Shown here piece by piece: positions 15,059 through 23,493 of a DNA stretch of 26,468 nt. A program made the position numbers and the translations under genes. The stretch covers positions 1 to 26,468 of the forward strand of contig DBDA01000028.1 of the NCBI GenBank assembly GCA_002293375.1, in the 5' to 3' direction. Every line of letters begins with the position of its first letter. Position 1 is the stretch's first letter. The notes under the pieces were generated by a model. That model saw only the letters and a program-made list of their open reading frames with translations, was not told where the DNA came from and ran no database searches. The stretch is from Odoribacter sp. UBA944 (GTDB lineage Bacteria; Bacteroidota; Bacteroidia; Bacteroidales; Marinifilaceae).

Positions 15059-16636
15059 TTAAAGTTGGTAGTTCCGGAAACGCAGCATGGTCAGCATCAG
15101 CAATACCAAGGCAATTCCCATCAGCAGGGCGAAACGCGCCAGCACAAAATTGTAGGCATCCGTACGGGTATGCGGTTTGTAGTCAAATACCGGGAAACCG
15201 ACCACATCCAACGGGCCGTAATTCCCGTCATTCCACCCGGGGGGCAAAGATGCCCTAAACTGCCGAATGGCTTCCGGCCCCTGTTGAAATGCTGTTTCAT
15301 AGTCTTGTATCATTTCGGAATACCTTTCATCGGAAACAAAATTCTCCGGGTCCATCCGGGTGCCCCATGTGGACGATTCGTATAATTTACGCTCCCGCAC
15401 ATAGTCAATAAAGGTCTGGCGGTACTCCCGCACCCGCTCCATATAGACTAAGTAATAACCGGGATCGGAGTAGCAAAGCGAGGAAGCCAACTGCCCAAAA
15501 ATTTCGGAAGGCGACAACAGCGCCAGTCGCTGCTGAAAGCGCTCCTGTTTCACCAAACCGTCCAGATACTCTTTTTGAACGGCCCACTTTTTATCCGCAT
15601 AATCGATCAAACGCGGGACCTCCCAGGTCGAAAAATTCAGGTGATAATCCAGCGCTTTTCGGAGGCCTCCGGAAAATTCAAGATATCCGTCACTACCACC
15701 GTTGTAATTCCAATGGGACAGACCGTCTATATCCAACATTTTGAGTATCTCCCGGCTTTTCTCCTCCCGCTCTTTCCAGTAAGGTTCCTCTACATCATCC
15801 AGCGCCAACTGCATGTTGTCGTATTGCTCCGTCTTCACGAAACTTTTGGCCGACCAGACCGCGATGTTCGGCACTAAGAACAGGAGCCAGATCCAGCACA
15901 ACAGGCACACCGCTATGGAGGTTGACGACCGTTTGGACATGGCGGACACAAAGAGGCCGAACAGCACAAAAACCACCACGTACAGCACCGCCGAAAGAAA
16001 CAACAGCAGTACATTTGTCCACATGGCGCCGTCCAACGCTATATCGGGCGATAGCAACAGGAATAATATTCCCGTAACAAAGCAAAACAACAGCATCGGG
16101 ACTAGGGTCAGCAATATCCCCAGGAACTTCCCGATAAAGAAAGCGGAACGGTTGATCCGGTTGACGAGGATCATTTTTAACGTGTTGTTTTCACGCTCCC
16201 GCGTAAACGCATCGTAGGAGAACACCAATGCGAACAGCGACAGCACAATGGCAATCACCGTGGCAAAATCCAGGGAGAAAAAGGCGTTCAACAACGGATT
16301 GGAAAACCCGGCAACACCACTCAGTAGCAACGGGTATTCTCCGTACTGAAGCTGCACCGTATTCCCCATGTTCCGGCTGACCCCCTCGCTGAAGACGGCG
16401 AGCGCTTCGGGACGATGTATTACACTCGGCCTTACGTTCGAATATACTTTGGCCGCTTTGTACTCCGTTTCCACCTTTTCAGAAGCGGTTTTGTATACGT
16501 TAATCTGTTGTTTATACCGGTCTACGCTTGTCACCAAGGTAAACGGGATAACCAGCAGGCAAACCGCCAGGCCGATGACAAACCGGGCCGACGTGAGATT
16601 CAGTAAAAAATCTTTCCGGGCTATTAATCCGATCAT
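15059..16636 (-). CDS. ABC-2 type permease, second subunit of the export operon
   Basis: The 525-residue membrane protein is a paralogue of the genes on either side. It begins MIGLIARKDFLLNL with TM1 near 18-38, followed by a first periplasmic loop of about 90 residues. The coupling segment is DAFTRERENNTLKMILVNRINRS. TM segments follow to about residue 275, then the longest ectodomain of the three (about 210 residues, rich in Tyr, Trp and charged residues), and a last TM ending in RFRNYQL. It lies downstream of the ABC ATPase gene but is separated from it by the 127-bp inverted-repeat element, the widest gap in the operon. It is probably one half of a heteromeric transporter. Confidence 0.83.
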   Translation of the reverse strand: MIGLIARKDFLLNLTSARFVIGLAVCLLVIPFTLVTSVDRYKQQINVYKTASEKVETEYKAAKVYSNVRPSVIHRPEALAVFSEGVSRNMGNTVQLQYGEYPLLLSGVAGFSNPLLNAFFSLDFATVIAIVLSLFALVFSYDAFTRERENNTLKMILVNRINRSAFFIGKFLGILLTLVPMLLFCFVTGILFLLLSPDIALDGAMWTNVLLLFLSAVLYVVVFVLFGLFVSAMSKRSSTSIAVCLLCWIWLLFLVPNIAVWSAKSFVKTEQYDNMQLALDDVEEPYWKEREEKSREILKMLDIDGLSHWNYNGGSDGYLEFSGGLRKALDYHLNFSTWEVPRLIDYADKKWAVQKEYLDGLVKQERFQQRLALLSPSEIFGQLASSLCYSDPGYYLVYMERVREYRQTFIDYVRERKLYESSTWGTRMDPENFVSDERYSEMIQDYETAFQQGPEAIRQFRASLPPGWNDGNYGPLDVVGFPVFDYKPHTRTDAYNFVLARFALLMGIALVLLMLTMLRFRNYQL

Positions 16637-16684
16637 TTTTTTATTTATTAAAATGAAATTTAAGTCGTGTTTTTCTTATTCACA

Positions 16685-16811
16685 AGAAGTGTTTCAAAAA
16701 CGCTTAGCTGCGAAGCCGCTGATTTTCAGGCGGACGGGAGCATACTAACGTATGTGACCGACGACTGATAAATCAAGCAATGAAGCAGATAAATGTTTTT
16801 GGGACACTTCT
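16685..16811. repeat. 127-bp inverted-repeat-bounded element (MITE-like)
   Basis: The left end AGAAGTGTTTCAAAAAC (16685-16701) is inverted at 16795-16811 with two mismatches in 17. The interior is non-coding and holds small palindromes such as CATACTAACGTATG (16741-16754). The right end overlaps the stop codon of the ABC ATPase gene (CTA at 16810-16812), so the element may supply that stop. No transposase and no clear target duplication are seen. A mobile MITE, a recurrent intergenic repeat or an operon-internal RNA structure are all possible. Confidence 0.65.
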
Positions 16812-17532
16812 AAGGCATCATCACAGTCTCCTGCATGTATTCGAGATAGAGCTGTTCCAGGTCGTCCTGTAAAAACTCTTCGCGATCGCGCAGCATCACC
16901 AACCGCCCCTCTTTCATGATACCCACCCGGTCGGCAACGGATTTGGCCCGCAAGATATCGTGGGTACACATCAGGATCGATTTACCGGCATTGCGCAGGT
17001 TTTTCAGGATTTGCATCAACTCCGCCGCCGATTTCGGATCGAGGCCGGAAGTAGGTTCATCAAGCAGGATGTTCGGCGCATCTTTGATGATGGCGATGGC
17101 CAACCCTACTTTTTGGCGCATCCCTTTGGAGAAGGTTTTCAGCTTCTTCTCGAACGCCTGCTCCTGCAACCCCACTTTCCGCATGATGGTATAGTAATCT
17201 TCTTTGTTTAAATGGGATTTACCGCCGAGTTTGGCAAAAAAATCGAGGTTCTGGCGGGCGGTAAAATTGCCGTACAGCATGACATTTTCGGAAACATAGG
17301 AGATGTAATTCTTTGTTTCCAACGGATCCTTCATAACATCGATCCCGTCAATAATGGCCTGGCCGGACGTCGGTTCAATGAAATTCAGGAAGAGGTTGAT
17401 GGTGGTTGTTTTACCGGCCCCGTTGGCGCCCAGCAGGAAAAAGATCTCGCCCGGTTTGATTTCGAGGTTCAATGCATCCAACGCCAATTGGCCGTCTTCG
17501 TACCGTTTGGTTAATTCAATTGCTTGTAACAT
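16810..17532 (-). CDS. ABC transporter ATP-binding protein of the export operon
   Basis: The 240-residue ATPase has Walker A GANGAGKTT at 35-43, signature FSKGMRQK at 134-141, Walker B ILLDEPTSGLD at 155-165 and the H-loop in CTHD (H191). The Q-loop position reads YVSENV, with Glu82 where Gln is usual, a change I believe is common in ABC-2 type exporters. It is of normal length for an ABC-2 partner and must energise the adjacent permeases at the inner membrane. It is the only ATPase beside three permease genes. Its last codons abut an inverted-repeat element that overlaps the TAG stop. Confidence 0.93.
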   Translation of the reverse strand: MLQAIELTKRYEDGQLALDALNLEIKPGEIFFLLGANGAGKTTTINLFLNFIEPTSGQAIIDGIDVMKDPLETKNYISYVSENVMLYGNFTARQNLDFFAKLGGKSHLNKEDYYTIMRKVGLQEQAFEKKLKTFSKGMRQKVGLAIAIIKDAPNILLDEPTSGLDPKSAAELMQILKNLRNAGKSILMCTHDILRAKSVADRVGIMKEGRLVMLRDREEFLQDDLEQLYLEYMQETVMMP

Positions 17533-17570
17533 AGTCTATTGTTTTAAATTATTTTTATTCAGACAGATTC

Positions 17571-19007
17571 TTATCGTACATCAAAACGGGTAAAGCTGAT
17601 AAAGGCCCCCACAAAAAACAGCAGGCAATAAGCAGCGATCAGCAAAATGTCCTTCAGGTTGTTCATAAACACATCCTGCAACGGAACGTACCGGTAAGCA
17701 TCCATGAGCGGAATTTTTATCTCCCCCGCACCGGCTATTTGTTGAACACTGCTTGACGAAGCGCCCTTGGAAAAGTACTCCCTGAAAATGAACTTCGCAT
17801 ATACGTCCGTATTTACCTGTTCCTGAAATTGCTTCGCCTGGTTCAAAAAATTTTCCGCCTCCGTAGCCCCTGTGGCCGAAAATTCCGCCATCAGGTTGTT
17901 GGCAAGATTTATGACAGAGAGGGAGGATATAGCCCCGGCTATTCTGTTTTGTTTGTCCACACGTATTTTATAATCCACGGTCAGTTTGTCGACCTCCGAT
18001 GCAAGCCGTTTTTCGTATTTTTCGCGTATGGGCAGCACCCTGTTATCGAATTCTACGTTTACCTCATCGTCCATATTGCCTGATACGTTTATTTCTGATT
18101 CCGGACGTAATTCCGCTTTTATCTCTTCGTACAGTTCTGTTTCTTCCGCCCGTTGTTCTTTGATAATATTAGCGATCAAATAGGCTTTCTTCCCTTCGAA
18201 CACGCCGGTCGACTCCACCGGATAGATAACCCCGCTGATAATGGGGCTTATTTTCGGTATGACCAACCCTGTCAATATCCAGATCAGCAACAATACGTTG
18301 ATGGATAAAGCGGAATTTTTGGCAAAAGAGGAGACCCACAAACCCAGGTTAAACAGGGTAAGCAGAAAAAGCAGGCTGACCCCCAGCATGATCAACACGG
18401 CAGGGAAAAATTGCGAAGAGAAGATGGGGACCATACCTGAAAACCAAACAATCAGCAGGGCAATCAGGAGGGAGAGCAAAAAAGGGATCAGGAAAACCAG
18501 GTAATTTCCGATCAATTTGGCCAGGAGTACCTGCCGCCGCAACACCGGATTGGAGAGTACCATGCGGAAAATACCGTTTTCCTTGTCGCCGGATATGGCG
18601 TTAAATGTAAAGACAAGGGCAAGTATGGACAATACCATCACGACGATGTAGGCAAAGTCCATTTTTCCCATCAGGTCGTATTTGTTGTCGGGCTTTGCGG
18701 TTTCTATCCGGTAACGCCCGTCACGGGAAGTCAATACCTTGTAAGGCATTTTTTCATCCATCCCCTGGGAAAAGATGCTCAACGGAGAAGGGGGATGGAT
18801 CCCCTCGGCCACCATGTCGTACCACACCGATGTTGCCTCCCGGTATGTCTGTACTTCCTGCCGGTAATCGGACAGGCGTTGCGAATAGTTTTTTACCGAC
18901 ACATAAAAACTCAACGGAATGATACAGATGCAAAGCAGGGTGATGACCCAAAACCGGAAGTCAATGATAGAGGCCTGTATCTCTTTGATTAATAGCGTTT
19001 TAAACAT
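17571..19007 (-). CDS. ABC-2 type permease, first subunit of the export operon
   Basis: The 478-residue membrane protein starts MFKTLLIKEIQ, with TM1 near 17-36 and a first periplasmic loop to about 115. The cytoplasmic coupling motif is NAISGDKENGIFRMVLSNPVLRR, and TM segments run to about residue 260. The second ectodomain (about 265-450) is partly coiled-coil-like (RAEETELYEEIKAELRPES; REKYEKRLASEVDKLTVDY), and the last TM ends in FTRFDVR. The coupling motif aligns clearly with those of the other two permeases, so the three arose by duplication. It lies between the NEW3 protein gene (18 bases upstream) and the ATPase gene (38 bases downstream). Substrate unknown. Confidence 0.85.
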   Translation of the reverse strand: MFKTLLIKEIQASIIDFRFWVITLLCICIIPLSFYVSVKNYSQRLSDYRQEVQTYREATSVWYDMVAEGIHPPSPLSIFSQGMDEKMPYKVLTSRDGRYRIETAKPDNKYDLMGKMDFAYIVVMVLSILALVFTFNAISGDKENGIFRMVLSNPVLRRQVLLAKLIGNYLVFLIPFLLSLLIALLIVWFSGMVPIFSSQFFPAVLIMLGVSLLFLLTLFNLGLWVSSFAKNSALSINVLLLIWILTGLVIPKISPIISGVIYPVESTGVFEGKKAYLIANIIKEQRAEETELYEEIKAELRPESEINVSGNMDDEVNVEFDNRVLPIREKYEKRLASEVDKLTVDYKIRVDKQNRIAGAISSLSVINLANNLMAEFSATGATEAENFLNQAKQFQEQVNTDVYAKFIFREYFSKGASSSSVQQIAGAGEIKIPLMDAYRYVPLQDVFMNNLKDILLIAAYCLLFFVGAFISFTRFDVR

Positions 19008-19025
19008 TGTATCTGTTTTTAGGGT

Positions 19026-20492
19026 TTATCGTTTGCTTAACCGGATACCGAACCAGACAATGCCGACGATGAATGCGCCCAGCAACAATACCAACAGAAT
19101 GGTTCCTATGACAGAGGTCTTTGCGTGTACCTGTATGCGGACGGTTTTGTCCTCGGTATCTACTTTGCGGTTATCGGCCAGCGCTTCGGTCTTGATCTTG
19201 ACCTCCTGCGCCCCGACACCGGCATCGGAGGGAGGCAGGATGGTAATGGTGACCACCTCCTCTTTTTCCGGCTCCAGCGAACGGATCAGGTCCGGCCTTA
19301 CAACGGTTTTCCATCCCAGGGGATTGTCCGTAGTTACCTTGATGTTATCAAGCCGGCGGGTCCCGGCGTTGCGGACGGTTACATCCATCCGTACACTGTC
19401 GCCGCTGCTGATCTCGTGGTACAGGTTGGTAGCCCGCACCTCTATTTTGCCCTTTCCGCGCGGGATCAGTTCCAGCATTTCGTTTCCGCAGGAGAGGCCA
19501 AGCAATGCCTCCGGGGTACGCGACTGCTCGTCCAGGGCGGAGAGGCGGGTGAACTGGTCGTTGGTAAAGGTCAGCACATAGAACTGGAGCGGCTTATCAA
19601 TTTGCACCTGCTCGTCGTCACGGTCGGGCAGGAACACCCGCAACGCTAAGTTCTTAGTATTGACACCCTGCGCGTATTTGATCTGGGACACTTTGCTGCT
19701 CCCGTCTGTAAATTCGTAGGTGATCTGCTGCGGCAATCCCACCACCATGAGGCGGTAAACATCGTCGGAGGTGGAAAAACGTTCCAGCGTCAGCCCGTAA
19801 GTAGCCTGTGAACTCAGGTCGGCTTCCTGCGAAAATTGGAGGGAGTTGATGTCGATCACGTGGGTGCTGGCGTCTTTTTTGAGATAGATACTCTTCTCGT
19901 CTTTGCGACCACCGTAAGAGAGCACGACCTTCAGGTTATCGGCATCTTTCAGCAAGTCGAAATCGGCCGTCGCCTCCTCTCCCAATTCTATGGCTGGGAT
20001 CCGGTATTCGTACGGAGAGCCGATAATGGTCTGGTCCGTCAAATCCACAATGGAAACGAATACATTGTATACCTTGCCGGAACGCATCTCCGGGGTAAAG
20101 ACGTCAAAATGCTCCCGGAACTGGCTCAGGTACTCCTCGTTCCCTTCCAGGGTGCTTTTCAGGGTGATCTTCACCCGCCTGTCACCTTTGTTTGTTTGGT
20201 ATTTGACCGCGCGTTCAATGATGATGTAGGACTGTTGCGAAATCAACTTTAAGATCAACTTCTGGTAATCCACCTCCCGGCTGAGCAGGTTGTTTTTGGA
20301 TTGATTAAAATCATTTTCGGAGATGGCTTTTTCGTTAAACAACCGGGTGTCGTTCTCGTACTTCTGTTTGGCGTTTTCGTAATCCGCCCGGGATTTCTTC
20401 AAATCCAGCAGGATGGCAGCCTCATCCTGGGCAAACAGCGGGAATGCCCCACACACAAACATCCCTAATACTAAAAATAAAATTCGCTTCAT
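19026..20492 (-). CDS. NEW3-domain periplasmic protein with adaptor-like helical hairpin
   Basis: The 488-residue protein has a signal peptide (1-22, ending LFAQ). It is followed directly by a helical hairpin (about 24-90) whose sequence resembles the coiled coil of membrane fusion proteins: YENAKQ near 38-43, then LFNEKAISENDFNQSKN near 51-67, where L51 and S58 keep the seven-residue spacing of the channel-binding tip. Beta-rich domains follow. Residues 346-456 look like an NEW3/CARDB Ig-like domain (VRMDVTVRNAGTRRLDNIKV; PLGW; LEPEKEEVVTITILPPSDA). A single TM (460-483) with a short basic tail ends it. No lipoyl domain halves are evident. It lies between the TolC-like gene (13 bases) and the permeases. 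I infer that it bridges pump and channel; the adaptor role is not proven. Confidence 0.8.
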   Translation of the reverse strand: MKRILFLVLGMFVCGAFPLFAQDEAAILLDLKKSRADYENAKQKYENDTRLFNEKAISENDFNQSKNNLLSREVDYQKLILKLISQQSYIIIERAVKYQTNKGDRRVKITLKSTLEGNEEYLSQFREHFDVFTPEMRSGKVYNVFVSIVDLTDQTIIGSPYEYRIPAIELGEEATADFDLLKDADNLKVVLSYGGRKDEKSIYLKKDASTHVIDINSLQFSQEADLSSQATYGLTLERFSTSDDVYRLMVVGLPQQITYEFTDGSSKVSQIKYAQGVNTKNLALRVFLPDRDDEQVQIDKPLQFYVLTFTNDQFTRLSALDEQSRTPEALLGLSCGNEMLELIPRGKGKIEVRATNLYHEISSGDSVRMDVTVRNAGTRRLDNIKVTTDNPLGWKTVVRPDLIRSLEPEKEEVVTITILPPSDAGVGAQEVKIKTEALADNRKVDTEDKTVRIQVHAKTSVIGTILLVLLLGAFIVGIVWFGIRLSKR

Positions 20493-20505
20493 TCTGTATG
20501 ATCGT

Positions 20506-22023
20506 TTAATTGGTTTCTGTTTCTACTACTTTGTAACTGCGGTTGTTTTCAAAATCCCACATCGTTTTCCGTTTCAGGTCTGCCAGCGCCAATTGGTAGG
20601 TGATGTAGGATTTGATGTAATCCAGTTGCACCTGCGATAAGCGCTCCTGCTCCACCGACAGCTCCTGCCCCGTAATATCGCCGTTTTTATACCGGAGCTG
20701 GTTGATTCCATAGCTTCTGGCCGCATTCTCTTTGTTCTGTTGATTGATCCGGAAACGGCCTTCCGCCTCGTAAACCGTACGGACCACTTCCCGGATCTGT
20801 TTCACAATGGTGTTTTGCAGGTTCTCCAATTTCAACTCCTCGGCTTCTAAGTATATTTTTTCCCGTTCCACCAGGTTCCGGCCGCGTTTCCAGTCGTAAA
20901 TGGGATAGGATAAAGTCAGGGTGATCCCCCTGTTCGGCGGACGGACCGTAAGATCGTCGAAGGAGGAGTTGAAACGGCCGCCGACGTTGTTCCCATCCAT
21001 TCCTACCCCCGTCAGATCGTAGTAGGCCGATATGTTCCCTTTGAATTCCCGTTCGCGTTTGGCACGGTCCACCTGGATCTCCTGCAACTTCATATCGTAT
21101 TCGGCCTCTTTGATCTCCATCCGGTTTTGCAACGCCTGTTCTATGGCCAGTTCCAGGTTGATCACGACCGGATCGAAATCGGTAGCGGCTATTATTTGGA
21201 TCTCGCTCGACAGGTCAAGCCCGATCAGGAGTTTAAAATTGTCTTTTTCCGTCTCGTACTGTCCGATGCTTTCGGACAACCGGGCGTTGTTCTGGGCGAC
21301 TGTGATCTCGGTGATGAGCACATCGCCTTCCGGAATATCCCCTGTCTCCAGTTTCAACCGGGCAATACGCAAAGCCTCTTCAGAATTCCGCAGGCGCTCT
21401 TCGTTGATCTGCCGCTCGTATACAGCCTGGTAGAGGCTGTAAAAAGCAGTGGTAACGCTGTACACGATATCCATCTGTGCACGGGTATAATACGCCTCGG
21501 TCCGTGCATACCTGAACTCTGCGGCTCTCAGGTTTTCGCGGAGTGTGTTTTTGGTAAACACAGGCTGGTTGAATATCAGGCCAAATTTGCTGTATGCCTG
21601 CTTGCGCTTCAAGGTCTCGTAATCGGAGAGTGCAAGGGTAGTGCGGTAATTTTCGTGGTACATCAGTCCCGACAGCGCGATATTCCCTCCCGTGGGCAAT
21701 ACATAGGTGAAACGCAGGTCACCGCCGAACTGCATGGAACTGTAAGAGTTGTAAACCGGCAGGTCGTTCACCTGCTGCACACTCTGCAACCCCTCGTCCC
21801 AACTTGGAGTAAATATGTTCAGGTCCAGCCGGGGTTTGAATTGGGCCTTGTAGTAGAGGTAATCGTACAAAGAGGCCTGCTTGCTTTCGTCGTGCGATTT
21901 GATCGTATAGCTTTCACGCAGGGCGATGCCGACCGCCTCCTCAAAAGTCAGCGTCAAGGTATCCTGCGCCTGTATGTTCGCTGTAAAAACAACAAAAATG
22001 AGTAAAAACAGAGTTATTTTCAT
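20506..22023 (-). CDS. TolC-family outer membrane efflux protein
   Basis: The 505-residue product has a signal peptide (MKITLFLLIFVVFTANIQAQ) and two outer-membrane-efflux repeats. The first starts LTFEEAVGIALRESYTIKS and includes the long helices RINEERLRNSEEALRIARLKL-type and VLITEITVAQNNA. The second starts LELAIEQALQNRMEIKEAEY and ends with YGINQLRYKNGDITGQELSVEQERL. It should form the trimeric channel-tunnel of an export complex. The start at 22023 is chosen over an in-frame ATG at 22080 because it gives a clean signal peptide and because the sigma-54-like promoter at 22051-22066 would lie inside the longer form. It is the first gene of the six-gene export operon. Confidence 0.92.
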   Translation of the reverse strand: MKITLFLLIFVVFTANIQAQDTLTLTFEEAVGIALRESYTIKSHDESKQASLYDYLYYKAQFKPRLDLNIFTPSWDEGLQSVQQVNDLPVYNSYSSMQFGGDLRFTYVLPTGGNIALSGLMYHENYRTTLALSDYETLKRKQAYSKFGLIFNQPVFTKNTLRENLRAAEFRYARTEAYYTRAQMDIVYSVTTAFYSLYQAVYERQINEERLRNSEEALRIARLKLETGDIPEGDVLITEITVAQNNARLSESIGQYETEKDNFKLLIGLDLSSEIQIIAATDFDPVVINLELAIEQALQNRMEIKEAEYDMKLQEIQVDRAKREREFKGNISAYYDLTGVGMDGNNVGGRFNSSFDDLTVRPPNRGITLTLSYPIYDWKRGRNLVEREKIYLEAEELKLENLQNTIVKQIREVVRTVYEAEGRFRINQQNKENAARSYGINQLRYKNGDITGQELSVEQERLSQVQLDYIKSYITYQLALADLKRKTMWDFENNRSYKVVETETN

Positions 22024-22050
22024 ACACTTTTTATTAATGCACAGAGGAAT

Positions 22051-22066
22051 ATCAATTACCGTGCCA
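22051..22066 (-). promoter_or_regulatory. Sigma-54-type promoter of the export operon
   Basis: The minus strand reads TGGCACGGTAATTGAT, against the consensus TGGCACG-N4-TTGCW: the -24 element is perfect and the spacing exact. The -12 element has TTGA instead of TTGC. Transcription would start near 22041, about 18 bases before the tolC-like ATG. A sigma-54 activator is encoded divergently next door. Confidence 0.65.
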
Positions 22067-22132
22067 AACAATACAACCATTTATTACACAGCAATATACA
22101 GACATTCTATTAAAATCAGAACATCCTTTTTG

Positions 22133-22194
22133 GGGTAAAATTTTACCCGTTTATTGGGTAATTATTTACACACATTCCGGGTAATTTTCCTATC
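22133..22194. promoter_or_regulatory. Three phased activator sites (putative UAS)
   Basis: Site 1 (22133-22148) is the perfect palindrome GGGTAAAATTTTACCC. Site 2 (22156-22171) is GGGTAATTATTTACAC, one base short of the palindrome. Site 3 begins at 22179 with GGGTAA but its second half is degenerate. The site starts are exactly 23 bases apart. The array lies 67 to 128 bases upstream of the sigma-54 -24 element, a usual place for NtrC-type enhancers. Site 3 overlaps the kinase gene's -7 element. Confidence 0.7.
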
Positions 22195-22198
22195 TTTG
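22191..22198 (+). promoter_or_regulatory. -7 element of the kinase-regulator operon
   Basis: TATCTTTG matches TAnnTTTG and lies 22 bases before the kinase ATG at 22221. No TTTG is seen at the -33 position, which is occupied by putative activator sites 2 and 3. Confidence 0.55.
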
Positions 22199-22220
22199 CC
22201 TAACTCAAATCAGAAGGCCA

Positions 22221-23483
22221 ATGCCGGAAAAAGCAAAAAAACAGCGTGCGGAGAGATCAAGCAATTGGAGTGATATACGCAACACGTTATCGGAATTTAA
22301 TCGCTCGCTGACACTGATCGTCGATAAAGAGTTGCTGCTCACGAACATCGTCTCTAAAATCAAACAGATCGTGTCCGTAGAGAAAGTATCAGTATTCCTG
22401 ATACAGCACGACACAGATAAATTCTTGCTGGCCGCCTCCAACCAGCCGGAAGAGGAGGTGTCACAAAATACGCTGTTTTCAGCTAAAGACAAATTGATCA
22501 ATTGGTTTTCGGTAAACGAATCCCTGTTAGTCGTCTCCCAATCACCCTCCATTCTGCACTATTTCTCCCGGGAAGAACAGGATGTGATACACGCCATGCA
22601 ATCGGAATGTATCTACCCGCTAAAGGTTATGAACCGCCTGACAGGTCTGGTTTTCTTAGGAAGAAAAACAGACCGTACCGATTACAGCCGGGACGAACTC
22701 GACCTGCTTGCCTTGCTGCTCGACCAGTCCGCAGTCGCCATAGAGAATGCTATCTTGTACGAAGAACAGAACGCCCGGATCAAGAAAATGTACCGCGCCG
22801 ACCGGTTGGCCATACTGGGACAATTGGCTGCGGGCGCCGCGCACGAAATACGCAATCCGCTGACGGCCATCAGAAGTACGATACAATACCTCGGAAAAGA
22901 TATGCAGGATACCGACAAGGCCGAAATGATCGGCGAATTGATGGAAGAGGTGGACCGCATCAACAAGATCGTGCAGGGACTGCTCTCTTTTGCAAAACCT
23001 ACCGAATTGGAAACCACCCGGACCGACATCGAAACGCTGATACGGGAAACCCTCTCGCTGGTGAACAACCTGCTGAAAAAGCAATCCGTACACGTAAACT
23101 ACAAAAACCTGTCGGACGATTCCGTCATCATTGCCGACCCCGCCCAACTGAAACAGGTTTTTTTGAATATCCTGCTCAACGCCGTGGAAGCGATGGCCGA
23201 AAGCAACGACAAAACAGTAAATATCGTCCTGGAAAACAGCCGCCCGGTAGATATGCGTTCCCGCTTCCTGCTCATCTCTTTTGAAGACAACGGAAAAGGG
23301 ATAGAGCCGGAAAACGTGGAAAACGTATTCAATCCGTTTTATACCACCAAAAAAGAGGGTACGGGGTTGGGATTGCCCATTTCATATGGGATCATCAACA
23401 AACACAACGGGGAGATGGAGTTTTTCAGCCGGCCCGGAGCGGGGAGCAAACTAACCATAAAACTGCCGCAGGCGTTGAAATAA
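22221..23483 (+). CDS. Soluble GAF-domain sensor histidine kinase (NtrB-like)
   Basis: The 420-residue protein has no membrane segment. A GAF-type sensor region spans about 30-180 (LTLIVDKELLLTNIVSKIK; LDLLALLLDQSAVAIENAILY). The dimerisation/phosphoacceptor part has H208 in AAGAAHEIRNPLTAIR. The catalytic domain has the N box NILLNAVEAM (about 325-334), DNGKGI near 366-371 and GTGLGLPI near 390-397. It should autophosphorylate on H208 and pass the phosphate to the regulator encoded ten bases downstream. The signal, sensed in the cytoplasm, is unknown. It is divergent from the export operon that the pair probably controls. The start at 22221 follows a -7 element closely. Confidence 0.92.
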   Translation: MPEKAKKQRAERSSNWSDIRNTLSEFNRSLTLIVDKELLLTNIVSKIKQIVSVEKVSVFLIQHDTDKFLLAASNQPEEEVSQNTLFSAKDKLINWFSVNESLLVVSQSPSILHYFSREEQDVIHAMQSECIYPLKVMNRLTGLVFLGRKTDRTDYSRDELDLLALLLDQSAVAIENAILYEEQNARIKKMYRADRLAILGQLAAGAAHEIRNPLTAIRSTIQYLGKDMQDTDKAEMIGELMEEVDRINKIVQGLLSFAKPTELETTRTDIETLIRETLSLVNNLLKKQSVHVNYKNLSDDSVIIADPAQLKQVFLNILLNAVEAMAESNDKTVNIVLENSRPVDMRSRFLLISFEDNGKGIEPENVENVFNPFYTTKKEGTGLGLPISYGIINKHNGEMEFFSRPGAGSKLTIKLPQALK

Positions 23484-23493
23484 AGAGTTTAGC

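Noticed and set aside
16675..16821. Target-site duplication around the 127-bp element
   Set aside because: The flanking bases on the two sides do not match over any convincing length.
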